64,000 nucleotides of DNA from Rhizobiales bacterium 62-17 (GCA_001898965.1 MKVW01000009.1:1148964-1212963); one strand, 5' to 3'. Positions 8,207 to 16,895 are shown, counted from the first letter of the stretch. The notes: generated by a model from the sequence alone, not told the origin. Numbers and translations: made by a program.

Positions 8207-9720
8207 ACGCCTTCGATCAATTGCTGCACGGCTTCGCCGTCGCGCTGACGCCGGTCAATCTGATGTGGTGCCTCGTCGGCACGACGCTCGGCACCGCCAT
8301 CGGCGTTCTGCCGGGTCTTGGTCCGGCGCTGACGATAGCGCTCTTGCTGCCGATCACCTTCAAGGTCGATCCGGCGGCCGCCTTCATTCTCTTCGCCGGC
8401 ATTTATTACGGCGCCATGTATGGCGGTTCGACCACGTCAATCCTGCTCAACACGCCGGGCGAAAGCGCCACGATCGTCACTGCCCTCGAAGGCAACAAGA
8501 TGGCGCGCAATGGCCGTGCTGGCGCGGCGCTGGCGACCTCGGCCATCGGCTCTTTCGTGGCCGGCACCATCGGCACGTTGGGCATCACCTTCCTGGCGCC
8601 TGTCGTCGTCGATTGGGCGTTGCGCTTCGGCCCGGCCGATTATTTCGCGCTGATGATCCTTGCGTTCGTCACCGTCTCGGCGGTTCTGGGCTCGTCGGCG
8701 ACGCGCGGTCTGGCGACCTTGTTCCTCGGCATTTTCTTGGGGCTGATCGGCGTTGACCTGCAGACGGGCCAAGCACGCTTCACCTTCGGCGTTCCCGAAC
8801 TGCTCGATGGCATCAATGTTATCATCGTCGCGGTCGGTCTCTTCGCCGTCGGCGAGACGCTCTATGTCGCCTCGCGCTATCGCAGCGGTGTCGACGAAAT
8901 CATCCCGCTCAAGGGCTCGCTCTGGATGACCCGCGAGGAATGGGGCCGCTCCTGGAAGCCGTGGCTGCGCGGCACGGCGCTCGGTTTTCCCATAGGTGCC
9001 ATGCCGGCGGGCGGTGCCGAAATTCCGACCTTCCTCAGCTATTACGTCGAAAAGAAACTTTCCCGGAAGCCGGAGGAATTCGGCCATGGCGCGATCGAGG
9101 GCGTAGCGGGCCCTGAGGCTGCCAACAATGCCTCGGCCGCCGGCGTTCTCGTGCCGATGCTGACGCTAGGCCTGCCGACGTCGGCCACGGCAGCGATCAT
9201 GCTGTCGGCCTTTCAAAGCTACGGCATCAATCCGGGGCCGCTGCTGTTTGAATCCCAGGCGACCTTGGTGTGGGGGCTCATCGCCTCGCTGTTCATCGGC
9301 AACGTCATGCTGCTGGTGCTGAACCTGCCGATGATCGCCATCTGGGTGAAGATGCTGCGCATCCCCGCGCCGCAGCTCTATGCCGGCATTCTCGTCTTCG
9401 CCACCATCGGCACCTATGGCATCACCCAGTCGCCGGTCGATCTCATCCTACTCTATGTGATTGGTGGTCTCGGCTATCTGATGCGGCGCTACGATTTCCC
9501 CACCGCGCCGGTCATCATCGGCATGATCCTGGGGCCCTTGGCTGAGCAAAATTTCCGTCAGGCTATGACTATTTCGGCTGGCGACTGGACGGTGTTCTTC
9601 ACCCGGCCGATCTCGGCGACGATCCTGGTCCTGGCGCTTTTGGCTCTGGCCGGCCCGAGACTCTTCGGCCTCTGGCAGACGATGCGATTGAAAAATCAGG
9701 CCTTGGCCGGTGATTCCTGA
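8203..9720 (+). CDS. tctA: TTT large permease subunit TctA
   Basis: 505 residues. The ATG overlaps the TctB stop by four bases; the longer open frame upstream of 8203 is only a shadow over tctB. The N terminus has the hallmark TctA pattern [13 protein letters not shown] and then [14 protein letters not shown], followed by the repeated half with [11 protein letters not shown] and [10 protein letters not shown]. About 11-12 membrane segments are visible. TctA forms the sodium- or proton-coupled channel of the TTT system. With TctB and the binding protein upstream it makes a complete importer. Substrate unknown; aromatic or carboxylic acid is likely from neighbouring ring-cleavage genes. Confidence 0.92.
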   Translation: MNAFDQLLHGFAVALTPVNLMWCLVGTTLGTAIGVLPGLGPALTIALLLPITFKVDPAAAFILFAGIYYGAMYGGSTTSILLNTPGESATIVTALEGNKMARNGRAGAALATSAIGSFVAGTIGTLGITFLAPVVVDWALRFGPADYFALMILAFVTVSAVLGSSATRGLATLFLGIFLGLIGVDLQTGQARFTFGVPELLDGINVIIVAVGLFAVGETLYVASRYRSGVDEIIPLKGSLWMTREEWGRSWKPWLRGTALGFPIGAMPAGGAEIPTFLSYYVEKKLSRKPEEFGHGAIEGVAGPEAANNASAAGVLVPMLTLGLPTSATAAIMLSAFQSYGINPGPLLFESQATLVWGLIASLFIGNVMLLVLNLPMIAIWVKMLRIPAPQLYAGILVFATIGTYGITQSPVDLILLYVIGGLGYLMRRYDFPTAPVIIGMILGPLAEQNFRQAMTISAGDWTVFFTRPISATILVLALLALAGPRLFGLWQTMRLKNQALAGDS

Positions 9721-9724
9721 GAGT

Positions 9725-9752
9725 CGATCGCGTTTCGATGAAAATGCGATCG
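9725..9752. repeat. Imperfect palindrome after tctA (family with 11019 and 36775)
   Basis: Arms CGATCGC and GCGATCG enclose a core GTTTCGATGAAAAT, five bases after the tctA stop. The core layout (CGTTTC, short loop, GAAA) is shared with palindromes at 11019-11046 and 36775-36803. It could act as a terminator hairpin, but no T-run follows. It is better described as a small dispersed palindromic element. Confidence 0.6.
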
Positions 9753-9941
9753 TGGCCCACGCGTTGTGGTGCGGCGCCTTCGTAAGACGAGATTAATTTT
9801 CCTCCACTTTTAGTTATGCACTCAGCTCATACGTAAGCGCATATCTGCACTGTATTGTTGGGTGTGGCGCATGGCCGCAGCCTGGGCTAAACCAATCCAG
9901 TCCAAACGGACGCATGATTCCATGGGACGGAGGATCCGGCC

Positions 9942-10028
9942 ATGCCCCATGCAGCGGATGTGGGCCTCAAGGCCACTGCAATTTTTGCCGGCCTGGCTAT
10001 CTTGGCCATCGGCCTTTTGATCGGTTGA
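9942..10028 (+). CDS. Putative 28-aa single-helix membrane peptide
   Basis: A 28-codon frame starting ATG after GGACGGAGG with good spacing. It encodes a polar 9-residue head and a uniform hydrophobic helix, KATAIFAGLAILAIGLLIG, ending in TGA. An intrinsic terminator (10065-10087) follows 36 bases later, so this stretch looks like a complete small transcription unit in an otherwise empty 390-base gap. The composition (all small and aliphatic residues, one Phe) is what membrane microproteins look like. I know of no family for it; ribosome profiling or conservation would be needed to prove translation. Confidence 0.5.
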   Translation: MPHAADVGLKATAIFAGLAILAIGLLIG

Positions 10029-10064
10029 TCGTTCGGCTTGCCGCTCTGTGAGCGCAGGCGCTCG

Positions 10065-10087
10065 AAGCGCGCGCGTGATGCGCGCTT
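10065..10087 (+). terminator. Intrinsic terminator after the 28-aa frame
   Basis: The stem AAGCGCGC / GCGCGCTT with a 7-base loop is followed by ATTTATTT on the plus strand. A smaller palindrome GAGCGCAGGCGCTC lies at 10050-10063. It fits termination of the small plus-strand unit starting near 9942; the opposite gene ends at 10108. Confidence 0.65.
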
Positions 10088-10107
10088 ATTTATTTGATCG
10101 GCGGTCT

Positions 10108-10998
10108 CTACTTGATGGGTGGTCTCGGCAGTTTCGATTCACCCGGCTCAATCGTGAAATTGAAATCGAGCGAATACCAGGGCGTCGGCACATCATTGGC
10201 CGGCGGCGGCCCGTCATGGCGCACGTAATCGCCGACGAGCGCCCGCGTCACGCCGAACTGCGGATCCTTGTCGAGTAGCGGATCGTCGTGGACGTAGACT
10301 TGCGAGATCAGCGTTTTGAATCCCGGCTTGACGATCATCACATGCAGATGCGCCGGCCGATAATGCTGGCGTTTTTGCGCCCGCAGAAGATCGCCGACGA
10401 CGCCTTCGACGGGTAGCGGATAGCCGGCGGGCTTGACCGAGCGGAACCAGAAATGGCCGTTCTTGTCGGTCTTGAACATGCCGCGCAGATTCCACTCGGC
10501 CTGTTCGGGATCTTGCTGCTCATAGAGGCCGACAGGCGAGGAGTGCCAGATGTCGGCATCGGCATCGGCGATCGGATTGCCCTGCGGGTCTTTGACATAG
10601 CCGTTGACGAACATGGTCGGGCCGGGCGTTTCGCTGCGCAGCAGCGTGCCGCCATTGTCAACCCGCGGCGCGTTCAGGCGCCAGAACGGGCCGAGCAGAT
10701 TGGCCGTGGTTTCGGTCGTGCCGTTGTTGCCATTGTTGAGCAGGCAGACGAGCGGCGAGACGCCAAGCGATCCAGCCATCACGGACGCTTCGTTGTGCGT
10801 GTCGCTTGATTGCTGGCCAATGGAATTGATGATCGCGAGCGCGGCCTGGAATTCCGGCTCTGTGAGTTTCACGTCGCGAACGAAACCATGCAGATGCTTG
10901 ACCAGCGAGACCATGATCTCGCGCAGACGCGGGTCGGGCGTCTTTTCCATCACCGCCAGAGCGGTTTCCGTCAGATGTTGATGATCGCGGATAATCAT
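10108..10998 (-). CDS. Intradiol ring-cleavage dioxygenase (hydroxyquinol 1,2-dioxygenase type)
   Basis: 296 residues from the ATG preceded by GGGAGGAACGGC. The N-terminal ~100 residues form the helical dimerisation domain of catechol/hydroxyquinol dioxygenases, with NNGNNGTTETT before the beta-sandwich. The non-haem Fe(III) ligands are recognisable: Tyr in SSPVGLYEQQ, Tyr in PAGYPLPVEG, and two His in YRPAHLH. The family cleaves hydroxyquinol, catechol or chlorocatechol between the hydroxyls to muconates or maleylacetate. Length and N-terminal sequence favour the hydroxyquinol branch (inference). It stands alone on the minus strand, downstream of a large palindromic promoter region, between two TTT transporter operons. 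A monooxygenase and a dienelactone hydrolase occur within 5 kb, but no maleylacetate reductase is in the window. Confidence 0.88.
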   Translation of the reverse strand: MIIRDHQHLTETALAVMEKTPDPRLREIMVSLVKHLHGFVRDVKLTEPEFQAALAIINSIGQQSSDTHNEASVMAGSLGVSPLVCLLNNGNNGTTETTANLLGPFWRLNAPRVDNGGTLLRSETPGPTMFVNGYVKDPQGNPIADADADIWHSSPVGLYEQQDPEQAEWNLRGMFKTDKNGHFWFRSVKPAGYPLPVEGVVGDLLRAQKRQHYRPAHLHVMIVKPGFKTLISQVYVHDDPLLDKDPQFGVTRALVGDYVRHDGPPPANDVPTPWYSLDFNFTIEPGESKLPRPPIK

Positions 10999-11018
10999 GC
11001 CGTTCCTCCCGCTCGAGC

Positions 11019-11046
11019 AAATCACGTTTCGATAGAAACGTGATTT
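11019..11046. repeat. Perfect 12-bp-arm palindrome upstream of the dioxygenase
   Basis: Arms AAATCACGTTTC and GAAACGTGATTT around a GATA centre, 20 bases upstream of the dioxygenase start codon. It could be an operator for its regulator, or one copy of a dispersed palindrome: the aligned elements at 9725 and 36775 share the CGTTTC...GAAA core. Confidence 0.7.
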
Positions 11047-11066
11047 TGCCTAGATTCTCTTATTTG

Positions 11067-11144
11067 GACGCGTCTTCATGGCGCTCGACTAAGTCGAGCT
11101 GTGAAACGCTATAGAGCTTTCATCAAATGCAATGAAGACGCGTC
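11067..11144. repeat. Composite inverted-repeat element
   Basis: A perfect 13-bp inverted repeat, GACGCGTCTTCAT at 11067-11079 and ATGAAGACGCGTC at 11132-11144, encloses an 8-bp-arm palindrome GCTCGACTAAGTCGAGC at 11083-11099. The flanks (CTAGATTCT before, AGAGATT after) also roughly mirror each other. It resembles degenerate copies of a palindromic intergenic element common in Hyphomicrobiales; the better copy in this window is at 36705-36768. Confidence 0.6.
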
Positions 11145-11194
11145 GAAATCAGAGATTGGAACGGTTTTAAGCGCGCCGTTCGCGCCAAGTCGAT

Positions 11195-11221
11195 AAAAAA
11201 CGGCGGGCAAGCCCGCCGTTT
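11195..11221 (-). terminator. Intrinsic terminator of the second Bug gene
   Basis: A perfect stem AAACGGCGGGC / GCCCGCCGTTT with a 2-base loop, followed on the minus strand by further T residues. It lies 38 bases beyond the stop of the solute-binding protein. Confidence 0.85.
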
Positions 11222-11259
11222 ATGACGCCAGTCAAATTGGCGCACGTTATTTTTAAGGG

Positions 11260-12234
11260 TTACTTCTTCTCGTTGGCCATGGCGGCCTTCAGAATCGGCG
11301 TCCAGCGCGCCACTTCGTCCTCGACTAGCTTTTGCAGCGCTGCCGGCGTGCGGCCCGCCTTGTCGGGGATCACACCACCGAGTTCGGCCAGGCGCTTCTT
11401 GGTGTTGGCGTCGTCGAGCGCCTTGTCCAAAGCGTCGGAGAGCTTGGCGACGACCGCCGGCGGCGTGCCCTTCGGCGCGAAGATCGCATTCCAGGCGCTG
11501 ACCTGATAGTCGAGGCCGAGCTCCTTGGTGGTCGGCACGTCAGGCAAAGCGGGCGAGCGTTCCGGCAGCGCGATCGCGAAAGCCTTGATGTTGCCGCCCT
11601 GGATCTGCGAGACGACGTTGACGATCTGGTCGGTCATGTAATCGACCTGGCCGGAGACCATGTCGTTGAGCGCCGGACCCGTGCCCGTATACGGGATCAT
11701 CGTCGGCTTCGTGCCGATGGTCGAGTTGAACAGAATGCCGGTGGAGTGCGACACCGAGCCGACGCCGGCGAAGGCATTGTTGGCCTTGTCGCCCGCCTTC
11801 TTCGCCCAATCGATGAATTCCTTGAGATCCTTCGAGGGATGGGTCTTGCGCGCGACGATCAGGATCGGCGTGCCGGCGGCCAGGCCGACCGGCGCGAAAT
11901 CGGTGGCCGGATTGTATTTCAGATTGGGGTAGAGCGCGGGCGCCGCCCCATGAGTGCCCATATGGCCCATGACGATCGTATAGCCGTCCGGTGCCGCAGC
12001 GGCGGCGCGGGTGACACCCGTCGTACCGCCGGCGCCGGCGACGTTTTCAACGATGATCTGTTGGCCGAGCACGCGCGACATGTGTTCGCTGACGATGCGG
12101 GCGATGATGTCGGTGGGGCCGCCGGCGGCGAACGGCACGATCATCGTAATCGGCTTGGTCGGATAGTCCTGTGCCAGCGCCGGCGACGCGGCGACGCCCA
12201 GCAGGGCGGCAAGTCCGATGAGATAGCGTTTCAT
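11260..12234 (-). CDS. TTT-family (Bug/TctC) periplasmic solute-binding protein
   Basis: 324 residues with a Sec signal peptide ending at ALAQ (about residue 22). The mature protein starts with the canonical Bug sequence YPTKPITMIVPFAAGGPTD and has NVAGAGGTTG near residue 65 and PDGYTIVMGHMG after it, all diagnostic of the family. It is the last gene of a TctB-TctA-SBP operon read on the minus strand, 117 bases after TctA. The hairpin at 12293-12319 in that gap may set the ratio of binding protein to permease or mark a separate transcript. The ATG has an upstream GGGAGACACC ribosome site. Confidence 0.92.
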   Translation of the reverse strand: MKRYLIGLAALLGVAASPALAQDYPTKPITMIVPFAAGGPTDIIARIVSEHMSRVLGQQIIVENVAGAGGTTGVTRAAAAAPDGYTIVMGHMGTHGAAPALYPNLKYNPATDFAPVGLAAGTPILIVARKTHPSKDLKEFIDWAKKAGDKANNAFAGVGSVSHSTGILFNSTIGTKPTMIPYTGTGPALNDMVSGQVDYMTDQIVNVVSQIQGGNIKAFAIALPERSPALPDVPTTKELGLDYQVSAWNAIFAPKGTPPAVVAKLSDALDKALDDANTKKRLAELGGVIPDKAGRTPAALQKLVEDEVARWTPILKAAMANEKK

Positions 12235-12292
12235 GGTGTCTCCCTTCGCCCGGCAAAGTGCTTGCGGGCTCTAAACACGGGTTAAAAACTAA

Positions 12293-12319
12293 GCCCCTTC
12301 CGGCAGGACCGGAAGGGGC
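12293..12319 (-). terminator. Internal hairpin between tctA and the binding-protein gene
   Basis: A perfect 11-bp GC-rich stem GCCCCTTCCGG / CCGGAAGGGGC with a 5-base loop, then TTAGTTTTT on the minus strand. It sits inside the operon, so it is either a partial terminator or the true end of the tctBA message. Confidence 0.7.
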
Positions 12320-12351
12320 AAAATATCGCGATACGTCCAAAGTTGAACGGA

Positions 12352-13851
12352 TTATTCCGTAAAGACTTCTTCGCGTCGCTTACTGAACGATGGCAACAAC
12401 GCCAAGCACAGCATGGCCACGGCCACGATGAGCAGGCCCGCCGACACGGGGCGCTCAATGAAGGTCGTGAAGCTGCCGCGCGACAGGATGAGCGCCTGGC
12501 GCAGCTTTTCTTCCATCAGCTTGCCGAGCACGAAGCCCAGCAGCATCGGCGCCGGCTCGAAGCCGAACTTGAGCAGGATGTACCCGCACATGCCGAAGAA
12601 GGCCGCGAACATCACGTCTTCCGCCGAGTTGTTGATGGAATAGATGCCGATGCAGCAGAAGATGCCGATCGCCGGGAACATCAGGCGATAAGGCACTTTC
12701 AACAGCTTCACCCACATGCCGACCATCGGCAGGTTGATGATGACGAGCATCAGGTTGCCGATCCACATCGAGGCGATCATGCCCCAGAACAGGTCGGGGT
12801 TCTTGGTCATGACCTGCGGGCCGGGGATGATGCCGTGGATGGTCATCGCGCCCACCATCAGCGCCATCACCGCGTTCGGCGGAATGCCGAGCGTCAGCAG
12901 CGGAATGAAGGCGGTCTGCGCACCGGCGTTGTTAGCCGATTCCGGACCAGCGACGCCTTCGATGGCACCCTTGCCGAAGCGGCTCGGATCCTTGGCGAGC
13001 TTCTTCTCGACCGTATAGGACGCGAACGGGCCAAGCACCGCGCCATTGCCCGGCAGAATGCCGAGAATGCCGCCGATGAAGGTTCCGCGCAGCACGGGCG
13101 CGATCGACTGCTTGATGTCATCCCAACCGGGCAACAGACGGCCGATCTTGCCGCGCACGACGTCGCGCGCTTCCGGATTTTCGAGGTTTCTGACGATTTC
13201 GGCGAAACCGAAGATACCCATGGCGAGCGGGGTGAAGTCGATGCCGTCAGACAGCGACTGGATGCCCATCGTCATGCGCTCTTGGCCCGTCTCAAGGTCG
13301 GTGCCGACGGTAGCCAGCAGCAGGCCGAGCAACACCATCAAGATCGCCTTGAAGATCGAACCGCGGGCGAGAACCGTGGAGAACACCAGGCCCATCACCA
13401 TCAGCGAGAAATATTCGGCGGGACCGAACAATTGCGCCAGACGGGTCAGCGGTTGGCCGAGCGCCGCGATGAAGATGGTCGCGACGCAACCGGCGAAGAA
13501 CGAGCCGATGGCGGCGATGCCGAGCGCGATACCGGCGCGGCCTTGCTTGGCCATCTGGTGGCCGTCGAGTGTTGTCACGACGGCGGTGGCTTCACCGGGG
13601 ATGTTGACGAGAATGGCCGTGGTCGAACCGCCATACTGCGCGCCGTAGTAAATGCCTGCGAGCATGATGAGCGCGCCGACGGGCTCGAGGCCGAAGGTGA
13701 TCGGCAGCAGCATGGCGATCGTGGCGACGGGGCCAACGCCCGGCAACACGCCCACCAGCGTACCCACCATACAGCCGATGAAGCACAGGCCGATGTTCTT
13801 CAGCGTAAACGCAACACCAAAGCCCAGTGCGAGGTGGCTAAAGAGATCCAT
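12352..13851 (-). CDS. tctA: TTT large permease subunit TctA (second system)
   Basis: 499 residues from the ATG after GGGGGGAAT; the open frame extends upstream into the tctB-tctA junction but gains only polar sequence. It has the TctA signatures GVLPGVGPVATIA and YYGAQYGGSTTAIL near residues 25-75, NNAGAQTAFIPLL in the second half, and about 11 membrane segments. TctA is the transport channel of tripartite tricarboxylate transporters. It follows TctB by 11 bases. The sequence is clearly related to, but not a recent copy of, the TctA at 8203: wording of the conserved motifs differs and gene order of the two operons differs. Confidence 0.92.
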   Translation of the reverse strand: MDLFSHLALGFGVAFTLKNIGLCFIGCMVGTLVGVLPGVGPVATIAMLLPITFGLEPVGALIMLAGIYYGAQYGGSTTAILVNIPGEATAVVTTLDGHQMAKQGRAGIALGIAAIGSFFAGCVATIFIAALGQPLTRLAQLFGPAEYFSLMVMGLVFSTVLARGSIFKAILMVLLGLLLATVGTDLETGQERMTMGIQSLSDGIDFTPLAMGIFGFAEIVRNLENPEARDVVRGKIGRLLPGWDDIKQSIAPVLRGTFIGGILGILPGNGAVLGPFASYTVEKKLAKDPSRFGKGAIEGVAGPESANNAGAQTAFIPLLTLGIPPNAVMALMVGAMTIHGIIPGPQVMTKNPDLFWGMIASMWIGNLMLVIINLPMVGMWVKLLKVPYRLMFPAIGIFCCIGIYSINNSAEDVMFAAFFGMCGYILLKFGFEPAPMLLGFVLGKLMEEKLRQALILSRGSFTTFIERPVSAGLLIVAVAMLCLALLPSFSKRREEVFTE

Positions 13852-13862
13852 ATTCCCCCCGC

Positions 13863-14357
13863 TCACATAAATTGAAAGATCGGGATCGGAAGTCCCAGAA
13901 GATATTTGAACAGAAGGATGCAAGCGGCCGTCATGCACACCGCGAAGATCACTGCTTCCTTGAGGCGGAATTCACTGGTCGCCAGCGATGCAAAGACCAT
14001 CGATACAGGTCCAGCGACAGCGAGACCCGCGGTGCGGATCAGCAGGCCGAACAACACGATGCCGCCAAGCACGAAGAAAGGCCCGCGCAGATGCCACTTC
14101 TCTTGCAGCAGGCTGCCCTTGCGCAGCCCGTTCAGGGCCAGGATCAGACCACCGACGCCGACCATCGCGGCAATCGTCATCGGCAACATGCCGGGGCCCA
14201 TGGCGCGCAGCGATCCGAGCGGAAGCGGCCATGCCTTCCACGCGAAAAATACGGCTATGAGAAAGAGAAAGATGCCGCCGCATAAGTCTTGCGGGACGTT
14301 ATACGTATTGCCGGACGTGCCTCCCGGCGCGTTCGTTGTATTACCTGTATCAGACAT
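13863..14357 (-). CDS. tctB: TTT small permease subunit TctB (second system)
   Basis: 164 residues from the ATG with upstream AGGGGAAACA. A polar, Thr/Asn/Gly-rich head of about 25 residues precedes four hydrophobic segments, as in the TctB/DUF1468 family. It is the first gene of the TctB-TctA-SBP operon. The preceding gap to 14521 contains a terminator for the upstream dienelactone-hydrolase-like gene, so the transporter has its own promoter in roughly 14358-14465. Confidence 0.85.
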   Translation of the reverse strand: MSDTGNTTNAPGGTSGNTYNVPQDLCGGIFLFLIAVFFAWKAWPLPLGSLRAMGPGMLPMTIAAMVGVGGLILALNGLRKGSLLQEKWHLRGPFFVLGGIVLFGLLIRTAGLAVAGPVSMVFASLATSEFRLKEAVIFAVCMTAACILLFKYLLGLPIPIFQFM

Positions 14358-14465
14358 TGTTGTTTCCCCTGAGCGCCCGCCGGACCCCCTCAGCCAGACG
14401 GGAGACGCCTCCGCAATCATACGGACTGCGGTTACCTAGGCCAACGTTAAACGTCACGCAAATGT

Positions 14466-14494
14466 AAAAAATGTGCAGCCTGTAAGGGCTGCAC
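14466..14494 (-). terminator. Intrinsic terminator of the dienelactone hydrolase gene
   Basis: The stem GTGCAGCC / GGCTGCAC with a 6-base loop is followed by six T on the minus strand, 26 bases after the stop codon at 14521. Confidence 0.8.
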
Positions 14495-14520
14495 GTTTTG
14501 CGATGTCGTCGCGTTGGCCG

Positions 14521-15192
14521 CTAAGCTAGGTTCTTCGCGAAGAACTCCAGCGTACGAGAACGAGCGAGATCCGCCCCTTCCTTCTGATAGCTGGCCCGTT
14601 CGTCACAGTTGAAACCGTGACCGGCGCCCGGATAGACGTAAACCGGAACATCGGGGAGCGCAGCCTTAACCTTATCCACGTCGGTCAATGGAATACCGTG
14701 GTCGTTTTCGCCGAAGTGCATGATGATCGGCGCAGTCGGCTTCATGTCGAGCATCTGGGCGATGCCACCGCCATAATAGGCCGAACCGGCGGCGACGCCT
14801 GGCAGCTTGCAAACCGCGGCGAACACCAGCGTGCCACCCCAGCAATAGCCCACGATCCCAACCTTGCCGGCGCTCTTGACGTGATCAATCGCCGCTTCGA
14901 TGTCGAGCAGGGTCTTGGGCAGTTCGGTCTTGGCGCGGATGGCCATGCCGGTCTTGGGATCATCGCCCGTATAGCCGAGTTCGACATCGGGCTCGACGCG
15001 GTCATAAAGCGCTGGCGCGATCGCCAGATAGCCTTGCTCCGCATAGAGGTCCGCCGTCTTGCGGATATGCTGGTTGGCCCCAAAAATTTCCTGCAGCACG
15101 ATCACGGCGCCCTTGGCGGTGCCGGCCGGCTTGGCGACGTAAGCGCCGATTTTCTGCCCGTCCTTACAGGTCAGCGTGACACGTTCTCCCAT
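14521..15192 (-). CDS. Dienelactone hydrolase family protein
   Basis: 223 residues, normal family length. The alpha/beta-hydrolase fold shows the dienelactone-hydrolase features: Glu in LQEIFG near residue 35, nucleophilic Cys in GYCWGG near residue 117, Asp in GENDHGIP and His in GAGHGF. These enzymes open the lactone formed after ring cleavage of chlorinated or hydroxylated aromatics to maleylacetate, though many members have other ester substrates. Its place next to a TTT importer and 4 kb from an intradiol dioxygenase supports a role in aromatic breakdown (inference). It has its own terminator. Confidence 0.88.
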   Translation of the reverse strand: MGERVTLTCKDGQKIGAYVAKPAGTAKGAVIVLQEIFGANQHIRKTADLYAEQGYLAIAPALYDRVEPDVELGYTGDDPKTGMAIRAKTELPKTLLDIEAAIDHVKSAGKVGIVGYCWGGTLVFAAVCKLPGVAAGSAYYGGGIAQMLDMKPTAPIIMHFGENDHGIPLTDVDKVKAALPDVPVYVYPGAGHGFNCDERASYQKEGADLARSRTLEFFAKNLA

Positions 15193-15359
15193 AGTATCCT
15201 CTTGTTAGTGAGTGACTGAAAACGATGCGCCGCGTCGCCCCCGCTGAAGGCGTGCCGCCACCAAAAAAGTGGGAAGACGGGGCGCATATAAAGAACATCC
15301 GAACCGGTAAGGCTAGGCCTGAATCCGAAAAAAATGCCTGTTAACCCATCAAAATCGGC

Positions 15360-16892
15360 TCAATCGGCCATGGCATGGACCATGCCGGGGCCGCCAAGGC
15401 GTGCGGGCCGGCGCATCAGGATCAGCATCAATGCCGGGGGAATTACAACCAGGGCGAGCAACAGAAAGTCCTGGGCATAGGCGATCTGCATGGCCTGGCG
15501 GGTCACTTCGCCGTTGAGAGCCGCCCGGCCGCGCCCGGTGGCACTGTTCCACAAGAGGTAAGCCCCGCCGGTCTGGATCATCCGGTTGAACGGCGTCAGG
15601 GTCTCGGCGATGCGGGCATGGGCGATCTGGGTGGCGTTCGACAGCACGAATGTGGTGACGGAAATGCCCACCGCGCTGCCGACATTGCGCACCAGGCTGA
15701 AAAAGGCCGTGCCGTCCGTGCGATACTGCGGCGGCATGGTCGCGAAGGCCAGAACCTGCAGCGGCACGAAGATCATGCCCAGCGCGAAGCCCTGCACCAT
15801 GGTCACCCAGACGATGGTGAAACGGTCGATGTCGGGGGTCCAGGTCGCCATCTGCATCAGGCCGAAGCCGAGCGTGGTAAAGCCGAACAGCATCACCAGG
15901 CGCGGGTCGAACCGGTCGGCGAGGCGCCCGGCGAGCATCATCGCCGCCATGGTGCCTAGGCCGCGAGGCGCGAGCAGCAGGCCCGCTTCCCACACCGAAT
16001 AGCCGCCTAAGGTCTGCAAATAGGTGCCCAGCAGCACCACGCTGGCGACCAGAATGGCGCCGATGCACAGCATCATCACCAGGCCGACGGAGAAATTCGT
16101 GTTGGCGAACAGGCCAAGCGGAATGAGCGGCTTCTCAGCCAAACAAATATGCACGACGAAGAGATAGAGCCCGAGGCCGGCGATCACTGTCTCGGCGACG
16201 ATCTCCAGCGAGGCGAACCATTCGTTCTGCGCGCCACGGTCGAGCATCAGTTGCAGCGCGCCGAGGCCCGCCGCCAGCACGACGAAGCCGGTCCAGTCGA
16301 AGCGCAGCGAGCGATTGGCGGCGGGGGCCTTCAGGAAGGTCCAGATGCCGAAGACCGCGGCAATGCCGACCGGCACGTTGATGAAGAACACATAACGCCA
16401 GTCGTACATGTCGGTGAGCCAGCCACCGAGGGTGGGGCCGATGATCGGCCCGACCATGACGCCCATGCCCCACATGGCCATGGCCGATCCGCGCTCTTCG
16501 GGCGGATAGAGATCCATCATGATCGACTGGGACAGCGGCACGATCGCCGCGCCCGTCATGCCCTGAATGACACGATAGAGCACGATCTGCTCAAGCGACT
16601 GCGCCAATCCGCAGAGCGCCGAAGCGACGGTGAAGCCGGCAAGGCAGAAGACGAAGAAATTCTTGCGGCCGAAGCGGGTCGACAGCCAGCCGACCGGCGC
16701 GGTCATGACGGCGGTGGCGACAATATAAGAGGTGAGAACCCAGGTGATCTGATCGGCGGTCGCCGAGAGCGAGCCCTGCATATGGGGCAGCGCCACATTG
16801 GCGATGGTCGAATCCAGCGTCTGCATCAAGGTCGCGGCGATCGTCGACATGACGACGATGCCGCGATGAGGGACGGGCGACGCGCCGGCCAT
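15360..16892 (-). CDS. emrB: DHA2-family multidrug efflux permease (EmrB type)
   Basis: 510 residues with about 14 membrane segments. The MFS DHA2 motifs are visible: LDSTIANVALP in the first helix (residues about 26-36), RFGRK between helices 2 and 3, and the motif-C stretch GVMVGPIIGPTLGGWLTD near residue 155. EmrB-type proton antiporters expel hydrophobic drugs through EmrA and an outer-membrane channel. The gene starts four bases after the EmrA stop, so it is the last gene of the MarR-EmrA-EmrB operon. No outer-membrane TolC gene is adjacent; a shared one elsewhere is probable. Confidence 0.93.
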   Translation of the reverse strand: MAGASPVPHRGIVVMSTIAATLMQTLDSTIANVALPHMQGSLSATADQITWVLTSYIVATAVMTAPVGWLSTRFGRKNFFVFCLAGFTVASALCGLAQSLEQIVLYRVIQGMTGAAIVPLSQSIMMDLYPPEERGSAMAMWGMGVMVGPIIGPTLGGWLTDMYDWRYVFFINVPVGIAAVFGIWTFLKAPAANRSLRFDWTGFVVLAAGLGALQLMLDRGAQNEWFASLEIVAETVIAGLGLYLFVVHICLAEKPLIPLGLFANTNFSVGLVMMLCIGAILVASVVLLGTYLQTLGGYSVWEAGLLLAPRGLGTMAAMMLAGRLADRFDPRLVMLFGFTTLGFGLMQMATWTPDIDRFTIVWVTMVQGFALGMIFVPLQVLAFATMPPQYRTDGTAFFSLVRNVGSAVGISVTTFVLSNATQIAHARIAETLTPFNRMIQTGGAYLLWNSATGRGRAALNGEVTRQAMQIAYAQDFLLLALVVIPPALMLILMRRPARLGGPGMVHAMAD

Positions 16893-16895
16893 GGA

